The translations under genes were made by a program, and so were the position numbers. Positions 1-9,468 of a stretch of 64,000 bases of DNA are shown in pieces. The DNA comes from Cladocopium goreaui (lineage: Eukaryota > Sar > Dinophyceae > Suessiales > Symbiodiniaceae). A model generated the notes under the pieces. That model was not told the origin of the DNA. It saw only the letters and a program-made list of their open reading frames with translations, and did not search any database. The stretch spans positions 305,990 to 369,989 of the forward strand of contig CAMXCT020005057.1 of NCBI GenBank assembly GCA_947184155.2, in the 5' to 3' direction. Position 1 is the stretch's first letter. Each line of letters opens with the position of its first letter.

Positions 1-1068
1 GGGCCATTCATGTTCATGCCATTCATCATGATATTGACCATCATTCCACCAAACATCATCGTTTCCCCAGTTCCACATCTCATCATAGTTAATCTCATAG
101 CCATCATCCCAACCATCATCATGCCATTCATGCCATAGAGCATTGTTAGAACTTCCATGACGTCCAGCATGTTGTGAATATCGGTGGCCAAGCAACTGTT
201 CGTCCCAAAGTGCAGACAAGGCTTGACTGATGGCTTCGAAATCTAACTTGTTTTGGGTGGTGGACAAAATGTCCCTAGTTTCCTCTGGAGTAAGGCTTGC
301 AGCCTTCAACAAACGCCAGCCACGTAGAACACCCATGATGAAAGAATCTGCCAAAGAAACTTCTGAAACATCTTGGGGTATTTTGGGCTTTCCCGGATCA
401 GATTCAGGCCCTGGCGCAGAAACTTCAGAGGCCGCACCAACTCGATGGCTAGGAGAGGAACCAGGAGCCGCACTTACTGGAGGCTCAGCGCCTTGCTCAG
501 GAGAGGATGCAGCTGCCGTCGTAGCTGCAGGTTCATGTTGAGGTTCCGCATCACCAGAAGTGACATCCATGCCCCCCATATAGCCATACTCATAGTCATC
601 ATCCCACCAATCCCATTCTGAAATAGGTGGCAAACCAAAATTTCTTTCAGCAGGGTCAATACCGGTCTGTTCTTCCCATAGCCGTATGAGGGCTTCAGAA
701 AACTCTTCATATCCCAAAGTTTCACGTACCAAGAAATTCGCCATTGACTCACCAGGCTGTCGCCTAAATCCCAGGTATTGTTGAAGAATTGCAGCTGTAT
801 TTGGTAGTGTCTTTCGAACCAGTGGGGAACCAGCTAACTTCTTCAAAAGATTCAGGGTACCGTCCGGAGAATCAAACTCTGTTCTTGACCATGACATAGC
901 TAGAAGACGAGCAGGACCAGATAGTCTTGAAATCAATTTGGAGGCCACATATCTACGTTTTTTGGTGGGGGTCGATGCAACATACCATGCAACTTCTTTG
1001 GTGTACCTACGCCAGTTTTTTGCCTGTCCATCCCATGAAGGAACGCTCTCATCACTGCGAGTCGCCAT
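1..1068 (-). CDS. Gag-like N-terminal part of an LTR retrotransposon polyprotein, open at window edge
   Basis: A reading frame of 356 codons starts at the ATG at 1066-1068 and is still open at position 1; an in-frame stop lies about 18 codons upstream of the ATG. The N-terminus (MATRSDESVPSWDGQAKNWR) and the following Lys/Arg-rich helical stretch with the motif LISRLSGPARLLA resemble Gag regions of dinoflagellate LTR elements: an opening WDG..NW..Y segment, then a long helical part to about residue 130. After that come an acidic Trp-rich patch, an Ala/Pro/Ser-rich linker and a second helical segment, then a His/Trp/Asp-rich tail (about residues 315-356). Protease, integrase and RT would lie left of the window. 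A primer-site-like motif 230 bases upstream supports the assignment. Family level is inference; the open frame is seen directly. Confidence 0.6.
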   Translation of the reverse strand, partial: MATRSDESVPSWDGQAKNWRRYTKEVAWYVASTPTKKRRYVASKLISRLSGPARLLAMSWSRTEFDSPDGTLNLLKKLAGSPLVRKTLPNTAAILQQYLGFRRQPGESMANFLVRETLGYEEFSEALIRLWEEQTGIDPAERNFGLPPISEWDWWDDDYEYGYMGGMDVTSGDAEPQHEPAATTAAASSPEQGAEPPVSAAPGSSPSHRVGAASEVSAPGPESDPGKPKIPQDVSEVSLADSFIMGVLRGWRLLKAASLTPEETRDILSTTQNKLDFEAISQALSALWDEQLLGHRYSQHAGRHGSSNNALWHEWHDDGWDDGYEINYDEMWNWGNDDVWWNDGQYHDEWHEHEWP

Positions 1069-1299
1069 TGCTGCAAAATGCAGGCTTTGAGGTAAAAGTT
1101 GATCGTCAGGATCAAGTCAGTCTCCACTTCGCCTTCACGAAGTCAAACTCACGGAAAAAGTGCTAAAATAAAAATGAAAGCTCGTGCAAAAAGTCCAGGG
1201 ATGCCGTTCGGCAAAAGGTCCACCGCTGCTAAGACGCCGGCCAAGGTCACAAGGGCTAGGTCGGGTCGCAGCAGGTAGCTAAGGCCCCGGAGCGTAGGT

Positions 1300-1311
1300 G
1301 CTCCGCTGCCA
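1300..1311 (-). promoter_or_regulatory. Putative primer-binding site of the left-edge LTR element
   Basis: Read on the minus strand, TTGGCAGCGGAGC follows a CA dinucleotide (complement of 1313-1314). The complete LTR element at 49.8 kb has TTGGTAGCGGAGC directly after its 5' LTR. TGGTAGC complements the 3' end of initiator-Met-type tRNA (…GCTACCA). The LTR would extend upward from 1313; its outer end is not defined because the second copy lies outside the window. Confidence 0.5.
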
Positions 1312-1314
1312 ATG

Positions 1315-1819
1315 CAGCAGGCACACAGTGGCAACGTGTCGGGCTCAAACTCAAACACCAAATGCAAAAGAGCGCTCAGCTCTGTTTTCACCGGTTGGAC
1401 GCAGAGTCCAAAGTCAGCAGCCCATAGGTCGAGGCTGGGTCTAATCTATTAAAGAAAAGGGGCCCCTCCTGAGCCAAGCATTGCAGACAAGGGCCAGTGG
1501 TCGAACATGAAGTCGTAGTGGCGAACCTGACATGGATCAGTTGCATATACTCCATTCAAGAGTTCTTTACAGTGTTTTAGAACGATTCATGAGGCTTTAG
1601 GAATACACAATCTTTGCAGTGTTTTATAGAGGTGCACGTTTCATAGAAGTTATGCACTTTTCATAGGAGTTGCGAATGTTTCACAAGCCACCTAATAAAG
1701 TTATTGTTCAACTGCGTTCCAACTTGGAACTCTTAAACCACAAGAAAAGACAAAGTCTTAAAGGAAGTATACCTATATATACATATATATATATATACAC
1801 ATGTTATTTTAAGCTTAAC
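1315..1819. other. LTR/leader candidate region and AT-rich spacer
   Basis: About the first 200 bases should be the LTR of the left-edge element if its length matches the 205-bp LTR at 49.8 kb. The rest has no recognisable gene. A short TA run lies at 1774-1800. Confidence 0.3.
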
Positions 1820-1921
1820 GTTTCCCGGTTGATATCAACTGCCTCCTTGTTGTCGCGAAGGCGGGTGCAGATACAGCTGCCAGCACGGATGATGGTGCCT
1901 TGAACAGCGATGGCCAACCAG
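1820..1921 (-). CDS. Exon-like island, strand uncertain
   Basis: GC-rich island beside AT-rich DNA. On the minus strand it reads as an open frame with mostly G/C third positions, including TWLAIAVQGTIIRAG and CICTRLRDNKEAV. The plus strand is also open over the same stretch, so orientation is not settled. No family recognised. Confidence 0.2.
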
Positions 1922-1954
1922 GTCACCACCTCGTGGGGAGGTCATAGGAAAGTG

Positions 1955-3160
1955 TACTCTCCGGTGCTTTTCCACATCGCAAACTGGAAAATCACCATCT
2001 GTAATAGGTAAACCATCGGTAAATCATAGGTAATTAAATCATGGTAAACCACTAGTAAATCATAGGTAAACCATAGGCAATTCATGGTAAATGATAGGTA
2101 AATCATAGATCAATCATAGGTAAATCATAGGTAATGAAATCATGGTAAACCATTGGTAAATCATAGGGAAATCAAAGGTAAATCATGGTAAATCATAGGT
2201 AGACCATAGGTAAATCATGGTAAATCATAGGTAAATCAAAGATCAATCATAGGTAAATCATAGGTAATGAAATCATGGTAAGCCATTGGTAAATCATAGG
2301 GAAATCATAGGTAAACCATAGGTAAATCATAGGTAAATAATGGTAAATCATAGGTAAATCATAGGTAATTAATAGATAAATCATAGGCGGTAAAGTTTAG
2401 GTAATGAAATCATGGTAAACCATTGGTAAATCATAGGTAAATCATAGGTAAACCATAGGTAGATCATAGGTAAAGCATAGGTAAATCATAAAAAAATCAT
2501 AGGTAATTAAATCATGGTAAACCACTCGTAAATCATAGGTAAATCATAGGTAAATCATTGTAAACCATTGGTAAATCATAAGGAAATCATAGGTAAGCCA
2601 TAGGTAAACCATATATATATATTATATATATATATATTGGTAAATCATAGGTAAACCATAGGTAAACCATAGGTAAATCATAGGTAAATCATAGGTAAAT
2701 CATAGGTAAATCATAGGTAAACCATAGATAAATCATAGTAAATCATAGGTAAATCATGGTAAACCATTGGTAAATCATAGGTAAATCATAGGTAATTAAA
2801 TCATGGCAAACCATTAGTAAATCATAGGTAAACCATAGGTAAACCATTCGTAAATCATAGGTAAACCATAGGTAAACCATAGGTAAATCATATGTAAATC
2901 ATAGGTAAATCATAGGTAAATCATAGGTAAATCATGTGTATATATATATATATATATTTGTAAATCATAGGTAAATCATAGGTAAACCATAGGTAAACCA
3001 TAGGTAAATCATAGGTACATCATAGGTAAATCATAGGTAAATATGGTAAATCAATGGTAAATCATTGGTAAATCATGGTTAACCATAGGTAAATCCATGG
3101 TAAATCGTAGCACTAAATGGGCCATGTTTGTTAGCTAGATGTTTGAATTATCAGAGGGTA
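1955..3160. mobile_element. Family A foldback element expanded by an internal 11-bp satellite
   Basis: The left end (TACTCTCCGGT, then GCAAACTGGAAAATCACC) and the right end (…AATTATCAGAGGGTA) match the ends of the family A elements further right. Between them about 1.1 kb (roughly 1995-3105) consists of tandem TAGGTAAATCA and variants (TAGGTAAACCA, TAATTAAATCATGG), period 11 bp. (TA)n interruptions sit at about 2611-2637 and 2938-2957. The repeat unit resembles the internal GGTAAATC part of ordinary 105-bp family A copies, so the array probably grew inside an element. Confidence 0.7.
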
Positions 3161-3689
3161 TATGGGGAAATTCATGAGGACAGGTTTTATATGAGACTTA
3201 ACCATCGAACGTGACGTAGCATTTTTTGGTGGGGCCCCAGCTCGTTGTTTGCAAGAGGGCAGTCTTACCCATGCCTGGACAGGTAGTTTGATCCTCTAGT
3301 TTTTTGCTGTAAATGGGAAATAACCATAACCAGCAAAGGATTTTTTTTTTTGACTACCAAAGATTGATCATTGTTATATACCAATGCATAGGTATTTTTT
3401 TGCCCCATGGAAACTAGCATGATCTAGGGTCATGTATGATTTATCAATTGGATTCAAGAGGGTGTTCCTGCTCTCAGTTTACCCTTTGGCATACCTGACC
3501 GTAGATCATTTTCCTTGGGAAATCATTCATTTCCTGTATCTACCTGGAATCTACCTGTATATCTATATATATATATTATACATATATACATAGTTATATA
3601 TATATATAATTATGTCTCTATATTAATTATTGTGATTGTTAATCTTGTTATTATTATTACTGTTATTATATATATATGGGTTTGTTCGA
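3161..3689. other. AT-rich spacer with TA tracts
   Basis: No gene recognised. A TA/ATT-rich tract at about 3557-3677 adjoins the 3' end of the LINE-like element; a matching TA tract lies at the element's other end (13980-13996). Confidence 0.4.
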
Positions 3690-3954
3690 ACATGGGGTAT
3701 AGCCCCAAAAAAATGCCGTTTCATGGGGAACGTGATGATGAACCAGTGGATTTAGAGGTTGAAACCGGTGATTCCCTCATGGCCCGGACCATTTTTATCT
3801 CCATGCTGATTCCATGGTTTTTCAAGTCATTGAACCTCCAAAATTCAACGACCTATCCCCGTGTATATTTTTCCCTTCCAGGCACCAAGAAGCGTGAGCT
3901 GCGGCCTTGCAAGGTCCCTGCAACGAAACAGGTGAAATGGCAAAAGTGGTCCAA

Positions 3955-6900
3955 CTACCTAGCAAAATCCGGGCCTGCACATGGCCCCATTTCAGACACT
4001 AACATGTCCTTGGCCTGCCTTCGGAAGTCACTGGTTGGAACCACAAATTCATCTACAGGATGTTCCTGTAGTGTCTGCACAAACCCTCCTGCAAGCCCTG
4101 CACAAAGTGCAGGAGGGTATTCTTTTAATAGGCTCGTCGCCCAAATTCCATCCTTTGTGAGACCTATCGAAGTTCCACGCGGGACATCAGTCGCGACTTG
4201 CCACTTGCGGAGCTGTGCCACCATATGCTGCATGTTGAGTAGCACCAGCCCTGTGGGCTTGCGGCTGGGAGCACCCCACAAGCCCTGCGAAATCTCCAGG
4301 AACTCAAATTCCGGCCATGCTAGCAGGAACTGCACCACTGGTAGCCTCCAAATACTCGCCTTCGTAGCATCTTCCGGTGGCCCTGGGTGCTCCAAGCAAC
4401 CAATCCCACCTTCCAGAGCCAAATTGATCAAAAGCTCCAGCGTAAAAAGCAAAAGCAAGTTCCCAACATCTAACTGCCGAATCTCGCGTAAGGCCAAAGC
4501 AGCCCTTCCCCAGATTTCCTCCATGTCTCGCAGGACACGTGGACCACGTGGGTGTGTCGCCTGCTCTTCCGTCTCCACCAACTCAGGCGCTGCACGACCA
4601 CGTGCCTGAGACCACGTCTCGCACGGGGGACCCGCTAGAGCTCCAACCACGAATCTATCTCTCACTGCTCGGATCCAGAAGGCACGCACCTCTTCTCGAG
4701 ATACATCCCCCCAAATTGGGTCCACCATGAGATCCACGGAAATGGTGAAGATGGTCGTGGCGGGATGGCGAAGGTTGGCCGCCTCCACAAACTGCTGGAA
4801 GTCACCCATGCGTCGTCTGCCCGAAAACGCGTGGATCAGGTAACGTTCTCGAGCCATAGGGCGGGGAACGTCCCAGATCTTGGCTCGCTTTTCCGCAGAT
4901 GCAATGCCCTTCTCACAAGCCTGTTCTTTTGCAGTCATCTGGTCATCTGGCTCCAAGCACCGCTCCCGGCTAGGCGAAGCTTGGAGAAAAGGCCACGCTG
5001 CAGGCGTCGCCAGGTACTGCAGGAACTGCTTGATGTCATAGTCCCCAAGGTCCAAGACCACAATGTCCTCAGCCGTGAGCTCCTCAATCAGATAGTGCAA
5101 GGATGCCCGACAGGATTGCCAGGACGTAGAACGAGTGGAGATAACATCTCGCACGATTTGCTCAACCAGGTTCTTCCCCTCGCACTCGACCAAAGCCAGG
5201 TAGATCTCCTCTGCCAGCTCTAGGTCGTATTCAGGAATCTCCTCTTGTGCACACGCAGGGAGAAGAGGTCCAAAACCCTGCAAAGGTGGCAAAATGCCAT
5301 CGTGCTGTCGACAAAGATGACGATCCGTCAAGGATCCGGTGCCATCTCCCACACCAGTGTAGCGCTTGCGCCCCCAAAGTGTTCTTCTACAAGCGCCTGA
5401 ATTCCTGAGATGCGCTTGCAGTTTGCTGAAGGTGTGGTACTCCTTGAGGCATGCGCCGCAACTGGTCACATCGAATAAGAGCCTGACACGGGCTACAACG
5501 CCATGTTTCCGAAAGCAATGAGCACCGAGACCTCCTTTACTCGCAAAAACTTGTTGGCATTGCATGCAGCCGTAGTGTTCTGTGGTCTCTACCTTCTCTG
5601 CATCAAACTTGGGCACCTGAAAGTGTCCAGGAAGGACTTGTTCAAAAAGATGACAAAAACGCTCATGAAAATACCCAACTCGATGCCGTCGTTGTCGTTG
5701 TAGAAGAGCATGTTCTCCTGCTCGACGTACAAGTCTTTTCCAATATGACGGATGGTGGCACCAAATCATTTCCCAAGGTTCAAGACGTTCGGCAGGATGT
5801 GGTAAGGCTGAGGCGGCCTTAAGCTGGTGCCACATCCACTCCAGGTCATCAGCCAGCAGTCTCGTCCACGCTTTGTCGCTGTTGAGCAAACCCCACGGCA
5901 CCAAATCTTGGCAGCGATAAAGCGTTCCAAGGTATCGGAGCCGAGCAATACGTAGAATTTCCGTCGGACTGTTGAGTCCTGTGCCTGCCAAGACAGCCTC
6001 ATCAGTGAGATGTGCGTCGTGTGGAGCTTTGAGAAGTCGCCGAAAAAGACGAAGGAGTGAGTTGTGGACATGTTCACGGCTTTTGTGGTCCTCAAATGTC
6101 CACGACTCAGTTCCATAACTGAATCTGCTCATAATCAGCGTCTTGAACAACTCCACCCGCTTGCTTGCCGGCAATTGATCATTGTGTAGCAGGTGACGTC
6201 TGTGCTGAGAAAAGGCTTGCTGCGCAATCCCAACTCGCCTCCTGGCTTCTTTCCTGTTGTCTGAACGGTGGTGGATAACACAGCCCAAATGCGTGTAATG
6301 CCCCACTGTCCGAATTTTGCGAGTGCCTGTTTCCCCCACCACCAGGATGGCATTCTCAGAGGATGGTCCAAAATACTTGATGCGCATCTGCTTGGAACCA
6401 CGACCCTGGAAGACCAAGAGCACCTCTGTTTTCCCTGGTGATAGATTAGGTGAAAGGCCATGCGAGTCGCAAAGTGAAAGAAGCACCCCAGCTGCCTGCG
6501 TGATCTTATGCTCCAGCGCAATGGGATTGATGTCTGACATGCAGACACACGTATCATCCATCCACGTCGGTCCGAGGAAGCTGCAAGTGTCAGCCTGTTC
6601 CTCATGTGGGGCTGCATCCAAAACCAAACCAGTGTGCTTCGGGAAGGTCTCCGCTATGCCAAGCGCACAAAGTTGATCTTGAAGTGTGGTCAAAATGCGG
6701 CACCACAAATACGAGAAAATCACATCCGCAAAGCAGTCACCCGGTCGAGAACCAAGTCTCGTTCTACAGCAATCAACCTGCCCTTTGACATGGAAGTGCG
6801 TGTCTTGATGCAAAGCCCGCAAGGTATGCTGAAGATGCCGCGGCAGTCGAGCTCGTTCAACCGCTGACGGTTCAGCAAGATGGCGGTGTAACTCGCCCAA

Positions 6901-9468
6901 AAGGTCTTCAGAAAGGCCCAGGCGCGCCCCAACATAGATGATGAGCTCGTCCTCGATTTCCCCCCCCACCACCAGGGGTCTCATAATGCGATAAAACGCT
7001 TCAGTGAGGTCGAGGTACAACATCGCCACATTGTGTCCCTGTCCTTTCTTCGCCCTCAAGAAAGCTCTACCAATATGCACTCCAAGGGTGACAGGGGCTC
7101 GAGGTCGTCCTCCTATCTGTTCATGCTGCAAAAAGGCGCTGAAGAGTGAGGTCTGATGTTGGCGGATGCTTCGATGCAGGCTCTTCCCGATGTGACTCGA
7201 TATCAGGATGCTGCGGAAAGAAGAGCACAAATCTTTCCTTCCTTTGGCTTTCCAGACAGGGTGTAAAAGTCCCCCCTTGTGGCAAAGCGATTCCTGTCCG
7301 TGTGTCAGGAGCTTCAGCAGAGCACCATAAAGCTTGCGAGCCAAACGATGTGGAGCTGCACAGCAAACACGAGGGTGGACTTGGTCAGGGCCCGTCGCTT
7401 TTTGTGGATTCACGCGTCGGAGGGCTGCCTCTAAGTCTAATAGCCGTGGAAGATGCACACCATCAATGGTGAAAGAAGCTTGTTGAAGAGCCTCAAGGTT
7501 GCTGATCCACAATGCCCTTTGTTCCTCAAGCTTCATGCGCACTCCTCCTTCCATAGTGCTGAAAAAGCTGAGCCAAGCTTCAACTGCCTCATTCGGGAGT
7601 GTGCATATCTCACCATTCTCCTTTCTCACATACGGCAAAGTTGCCGTTTTGACCTTCTTCAAATTGGAGGGTCCCAAAAAGGGCCGCATTTCATGAAGGA
7701 TGGTCGCTGCTGACGCGTCATCTGGGAGGCTGGTGATCTTGTCCTTGATACTGCGCTGTTTGGCGGTCTTCAGCTTGCTGCGAAGCTGTACCGTAAAATG
7801 ATACAGCTGCGCAGCACACTTAAGCTTGCGCAATTGCAGAAAGGAGTTGTAGTGCCAGAACTGCTCCTCGCAGATCTCCCTACCTGGTTGTCTTCGAGCC
7901 CTCCATGATTGGAAAAAGCAGACCAGGCTCTCCTCCCTGCTTCTCTTGCAGGCTGCCTTCAAATGCTTCTTTGCTTGAAGTTTTTGTGAGCGTATGTGCC
8001 ATAAATCATCACACATATAGGGCTTTTTGGCCTGTGCTCGACGTTTGGGACATGCATGACGAAGACCCTGCAAGATGGCTGCGTTGAAAGTGTCGATCTG
8101 ACTCTCAATGTCACTATGCCACTGCGCTGGCTCATAGGACTGTAGAATGCCTGTGACAACTTCCGGGGAGATGGCTGCAGCGTCATAAGGTGTGGATGGT
8201 GTTGTGCTCCGTTGACTCACTTGTGCCTCTCCTTCCCATTCTAATTCAACTACTGGTGTGGCATGATCAGAGGAGGCATTGTCAAACTCCTCTGCAATCT
8301 GTGACAGTTTGCACGCCCCTTCAAATTGCCTGGAGAGCAACACATAGTCAATGCAGTAGGATCGCTCTCCTCCAGGATCAGTCCAAGTGTTGATTTCGCC
8401 TTCGTGCACGGACGTCGTGCAGGGAAAGAAGAGGTCATGATTCGCCGCAAACTCACGCAGAAACACCGTGCTGGATGAAGTGTGAAGGCCTCTTCGAAAG
8501 ACGGCCTTCCCGTCATAGTTTCCTGGAGCTGCGTTTGCATCAATCATGACAAGCATAGGTTCATGTTCTTTGCGGCACTGGGTCACCTGAGCAAAATGCT
8601 GCCACCATTCTGCTCTTGTACTTCTGCTAATGCCGCTTTGTGGGGCGTAAGCCACAACAATCCATCCATTCCAGTGGACGGTGTCAATCCGCACCACAAG
8701 AATCCTCGGATCCTTGTGAGCGATCTGGAAGTCACCTTTCTCAAAGTGACATGGTTTGCCGTTGACATGGGCATACGGCTGGGCCATGTTGATCCAGAGC
8801 TCAACTCCTTGTTGATGTTGTTCATAGCCTCCTGCAAGGCGATACACTTGGTCCACATAAGTGCAGATCTCTTCTGTTTTTGCCTCTTGGATTCCCAGAA
8901 AATTGAAGTGGAGTGCACGAACTTGTTGGCGAAGATATGCCAATTTGCCTGCATGCCCTTGCAAACCACTGCTCAATGACTGCACGTTCGCCGTGCAAGC
9001 ACTCATGTTGAAAGTGATCTTTCTGGAACGTGTTTGTTTGACTGGGGCCTGCGGAATGGCTCTTTGTGCTGGTGGCAACTGCGGAGCTGGTGCGTGGAAA
9101 CCTTCTCCACAAAACGCAGGGAGATCAGGGTGGTTGTTGAAGAGCATCCAAGCATGACCAATGGACTTGCGCCATCTTTGCACCGCCAAATGTGGTCTTG
9201 GGCAGTAAAAACTTCTGCGTCGCTCTTCTTTGGCTAGCCAATCACATAGCTCATTCCATACTTCCCCTGCGTGCCCTGGTACATGAGCGTAGATGACATT
9301 CTCCGGCTCGATGGCAGTCTCAACTGCTTGGCAAACTCCACGCAAAAAGGCTAGGGTGTCATCAAGTTGTGCAGCGCCCACAACTCCTTCTGCTTGTCCC
9401 AAGGCTGTGCGCGAGTCAGACCGGAAGCAGGTGGCAATGTTCCAGTTTTGGCTCAATCTCCAATGCAC
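3955..9468 (-). CDS. LINE pol: RNase H C-half, APE endonuclease, reverse transcriptase, two zinc fingers, methyltransferase-like domain
   Basis: 1837 codons; the first usable triplet is GTG at 9468. Residues 1-82 carry the second half of an RNase H (SDSR near 17-20; HVPGHAGEVWNELCDW at 62-77). Residues about 154-412 are an APE-type endonuclease: N161, QE at 194-195, MIDANA 308-313, TWTD 361-364, IDYVL 373-377 and the closing SDHA 400-403. RT spans about 685-1065 with motif A YLDLTEAF 818-825, motif B GSRPGD 906-911, catalytic WMDD 969-972 and GKTEVL 1012-1017. Zinc fingers follow: C1301/C1304/H1317/H1322 and C1337/C1340/H1353/C1360. Residues about 1540-1800 resemble a cytosine-C5 methyltransferase: LIHAFSG 1544-1550, GPPCETWS 1613-1620, EHP 1693-1695 and RKPTGLVLLN 1736-1745. 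All catalytic RT and endonuclease residues look present. The start of the RNase H lies in the neighbouring frame, so this ORF alone is not a natural start. Confidence 0.85.
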   Translation of the reverse strand: MHWRLSQNWNIATCFRSDSRTALGQAEGVVGAAQLDDTLAFLRGVCQAVETAIEPENVIYAHVPGHAGEVWNELCDWLAKEERRRSFYCPRPHLAVQRWRKSIGHAWMLFNNHPDLPAFCGEGFHAPAPQLPPAQRAIPQAPVKQTRSRKITFNMSACTANVQSLSSGLQGHAGKLAYLRQQVRALHFNFLGIQEAKTEEICTYVDQVYRLAGGYEQHQQGVELWINMAQPYAHVNGKPCHFEKGDFQIAHKDPRILVVRIDTVHWNGWIVVAYAPQSGISRSTRAEWWQHFAQVTQCRKEHEPMLVMIDANAAPGNYDGKAVFRRGLHTSSSTVFLREFAANHDLFFPCTTSVHEGEINTWTDPGGERSYCIDYVLLSRQFEGACKLSQIAEEFDNASSDHATPVVELEWEGEAQVSQRSTTPSTPYDAAAISPEVVTGILQSYEPAQWHSDIESQIDTFNAAILQGLRHACPKRRAQAKKPYMCDDLWHIRSQKLQAKKHLKAACKRSREESLVCFFQSWRARRQPGREICEEQFWHYNSFLQLRKLKCAAQLYHFTVQLRSKLKTAKQRSIKDKITSLPDDASAATILHEMRPFLGPSNLKKVKTATLPYVRKENGEICTLPNEAVEAWLSFFSTMEGGVRMKLEEQRALWISNLEALQQASFTIDGVHLPRLLDLEAALRRVNPQKATGPDQVHPRVCCAAPHRLARKLYGALLKLLTHGQESLCHKGGLLHPVWKAKGRKDLCSSFRSILISSHIGKSLHRSIRQHQTSLFSAFLQHEQIGGRPRAPVTLGVHIGRAFLRAKKGQGHNVAMLYLDLTEAFYRIMRPLVVGGEIEDELIIYVGARLGLSEDLLGELHRHLAEPSAVERARLPRHLQHTLRALHQDTHFHVKGQVDCCRTRLGSRPGDCFADVIFSYLWCRILTTLQDQLCALGIAETFPKHTGLVLDAAPHEEQADTCSFLGPTWMDDTCVCMSDINPIALEHKITQAAGVLLSLCDSHGLSPNLSPGKTEVLLVFQGRGSKQMRIKYFGPSSENAILVVGETGTRKIRTVGHYTHLGCVIHHRSDNRKEARRRVGIAQQAFSQHRRHLLHNDQLPASKRVELFKTLIMSRFSYGTESWTFEDHKSREHVHNSLLRLFRRLLKAPHDAHLTDEAVLAGTGLNSPTEILRIARLRYLGTLYRCQDLVPWGLLNSDKAWTRLLADDLEWMWHQLKAASALPHPAERLEPWEMIWCHHPSYWKRLVRRAGEHALLQRQRRHRVGYFHERFCHLFEQVLPGHFQVPKFDAEKVETTEHYGCMQCQQVFASKGGLGAHCFRKHGVVARVRLLFDVTSCGACLKEYHTFSKLQAHLRNSGACRRTLWGRKRYTGVGDGTGSLTDRHLCRQHDGILPPLQGFGPLLPACAQEEIPEYDLELAEEIYLALVECEGKNLVEQIVRDVISTRSTSWQSCRASLHYLIEELTAEDIVVLDLGDYDIKQFLQYLATPAAWPFLQASPSRERCLEPDDQMTAKEQACEKGIASAEKRAKIWDVPRPMARERYLIHAFSGRRRMGDFQQFVEAANLRHPATTIFTISVDLMVDPIWGDVSREEVRAFWIRAVRDRFVVGALAGPPCETWSQARGRAAPELVETEEQATHPRGPRVLRDMEEIWGRAALALREIRQLDVGNLLLLFTLELLINLALEGGIGCLEHPGPPEDATKASIWRLPVVQFLLAWPEFEFLEISQGLWGAPSRKPTGLVLLNMQHMVAQLRKWQVATDVPRGTSIGLTKDGIWATSLLKEYPPALCAGLAGGFVQTLQEHPVDEFVVPTSDFRRQAKDMLVSEMGPCAGPDFAR

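Noticed and set aside
1995-3105. Possible CRISPR array
   Set aside because: The units are a continuous 11-bp satellite without spacers, in a eukaryotic setting.
3515-4609. 364-codon plus-strand frame
   Set aside because: It lies antisense to the methyltransferase-like end of the LINE ORF and starts in a TA microsatellite.
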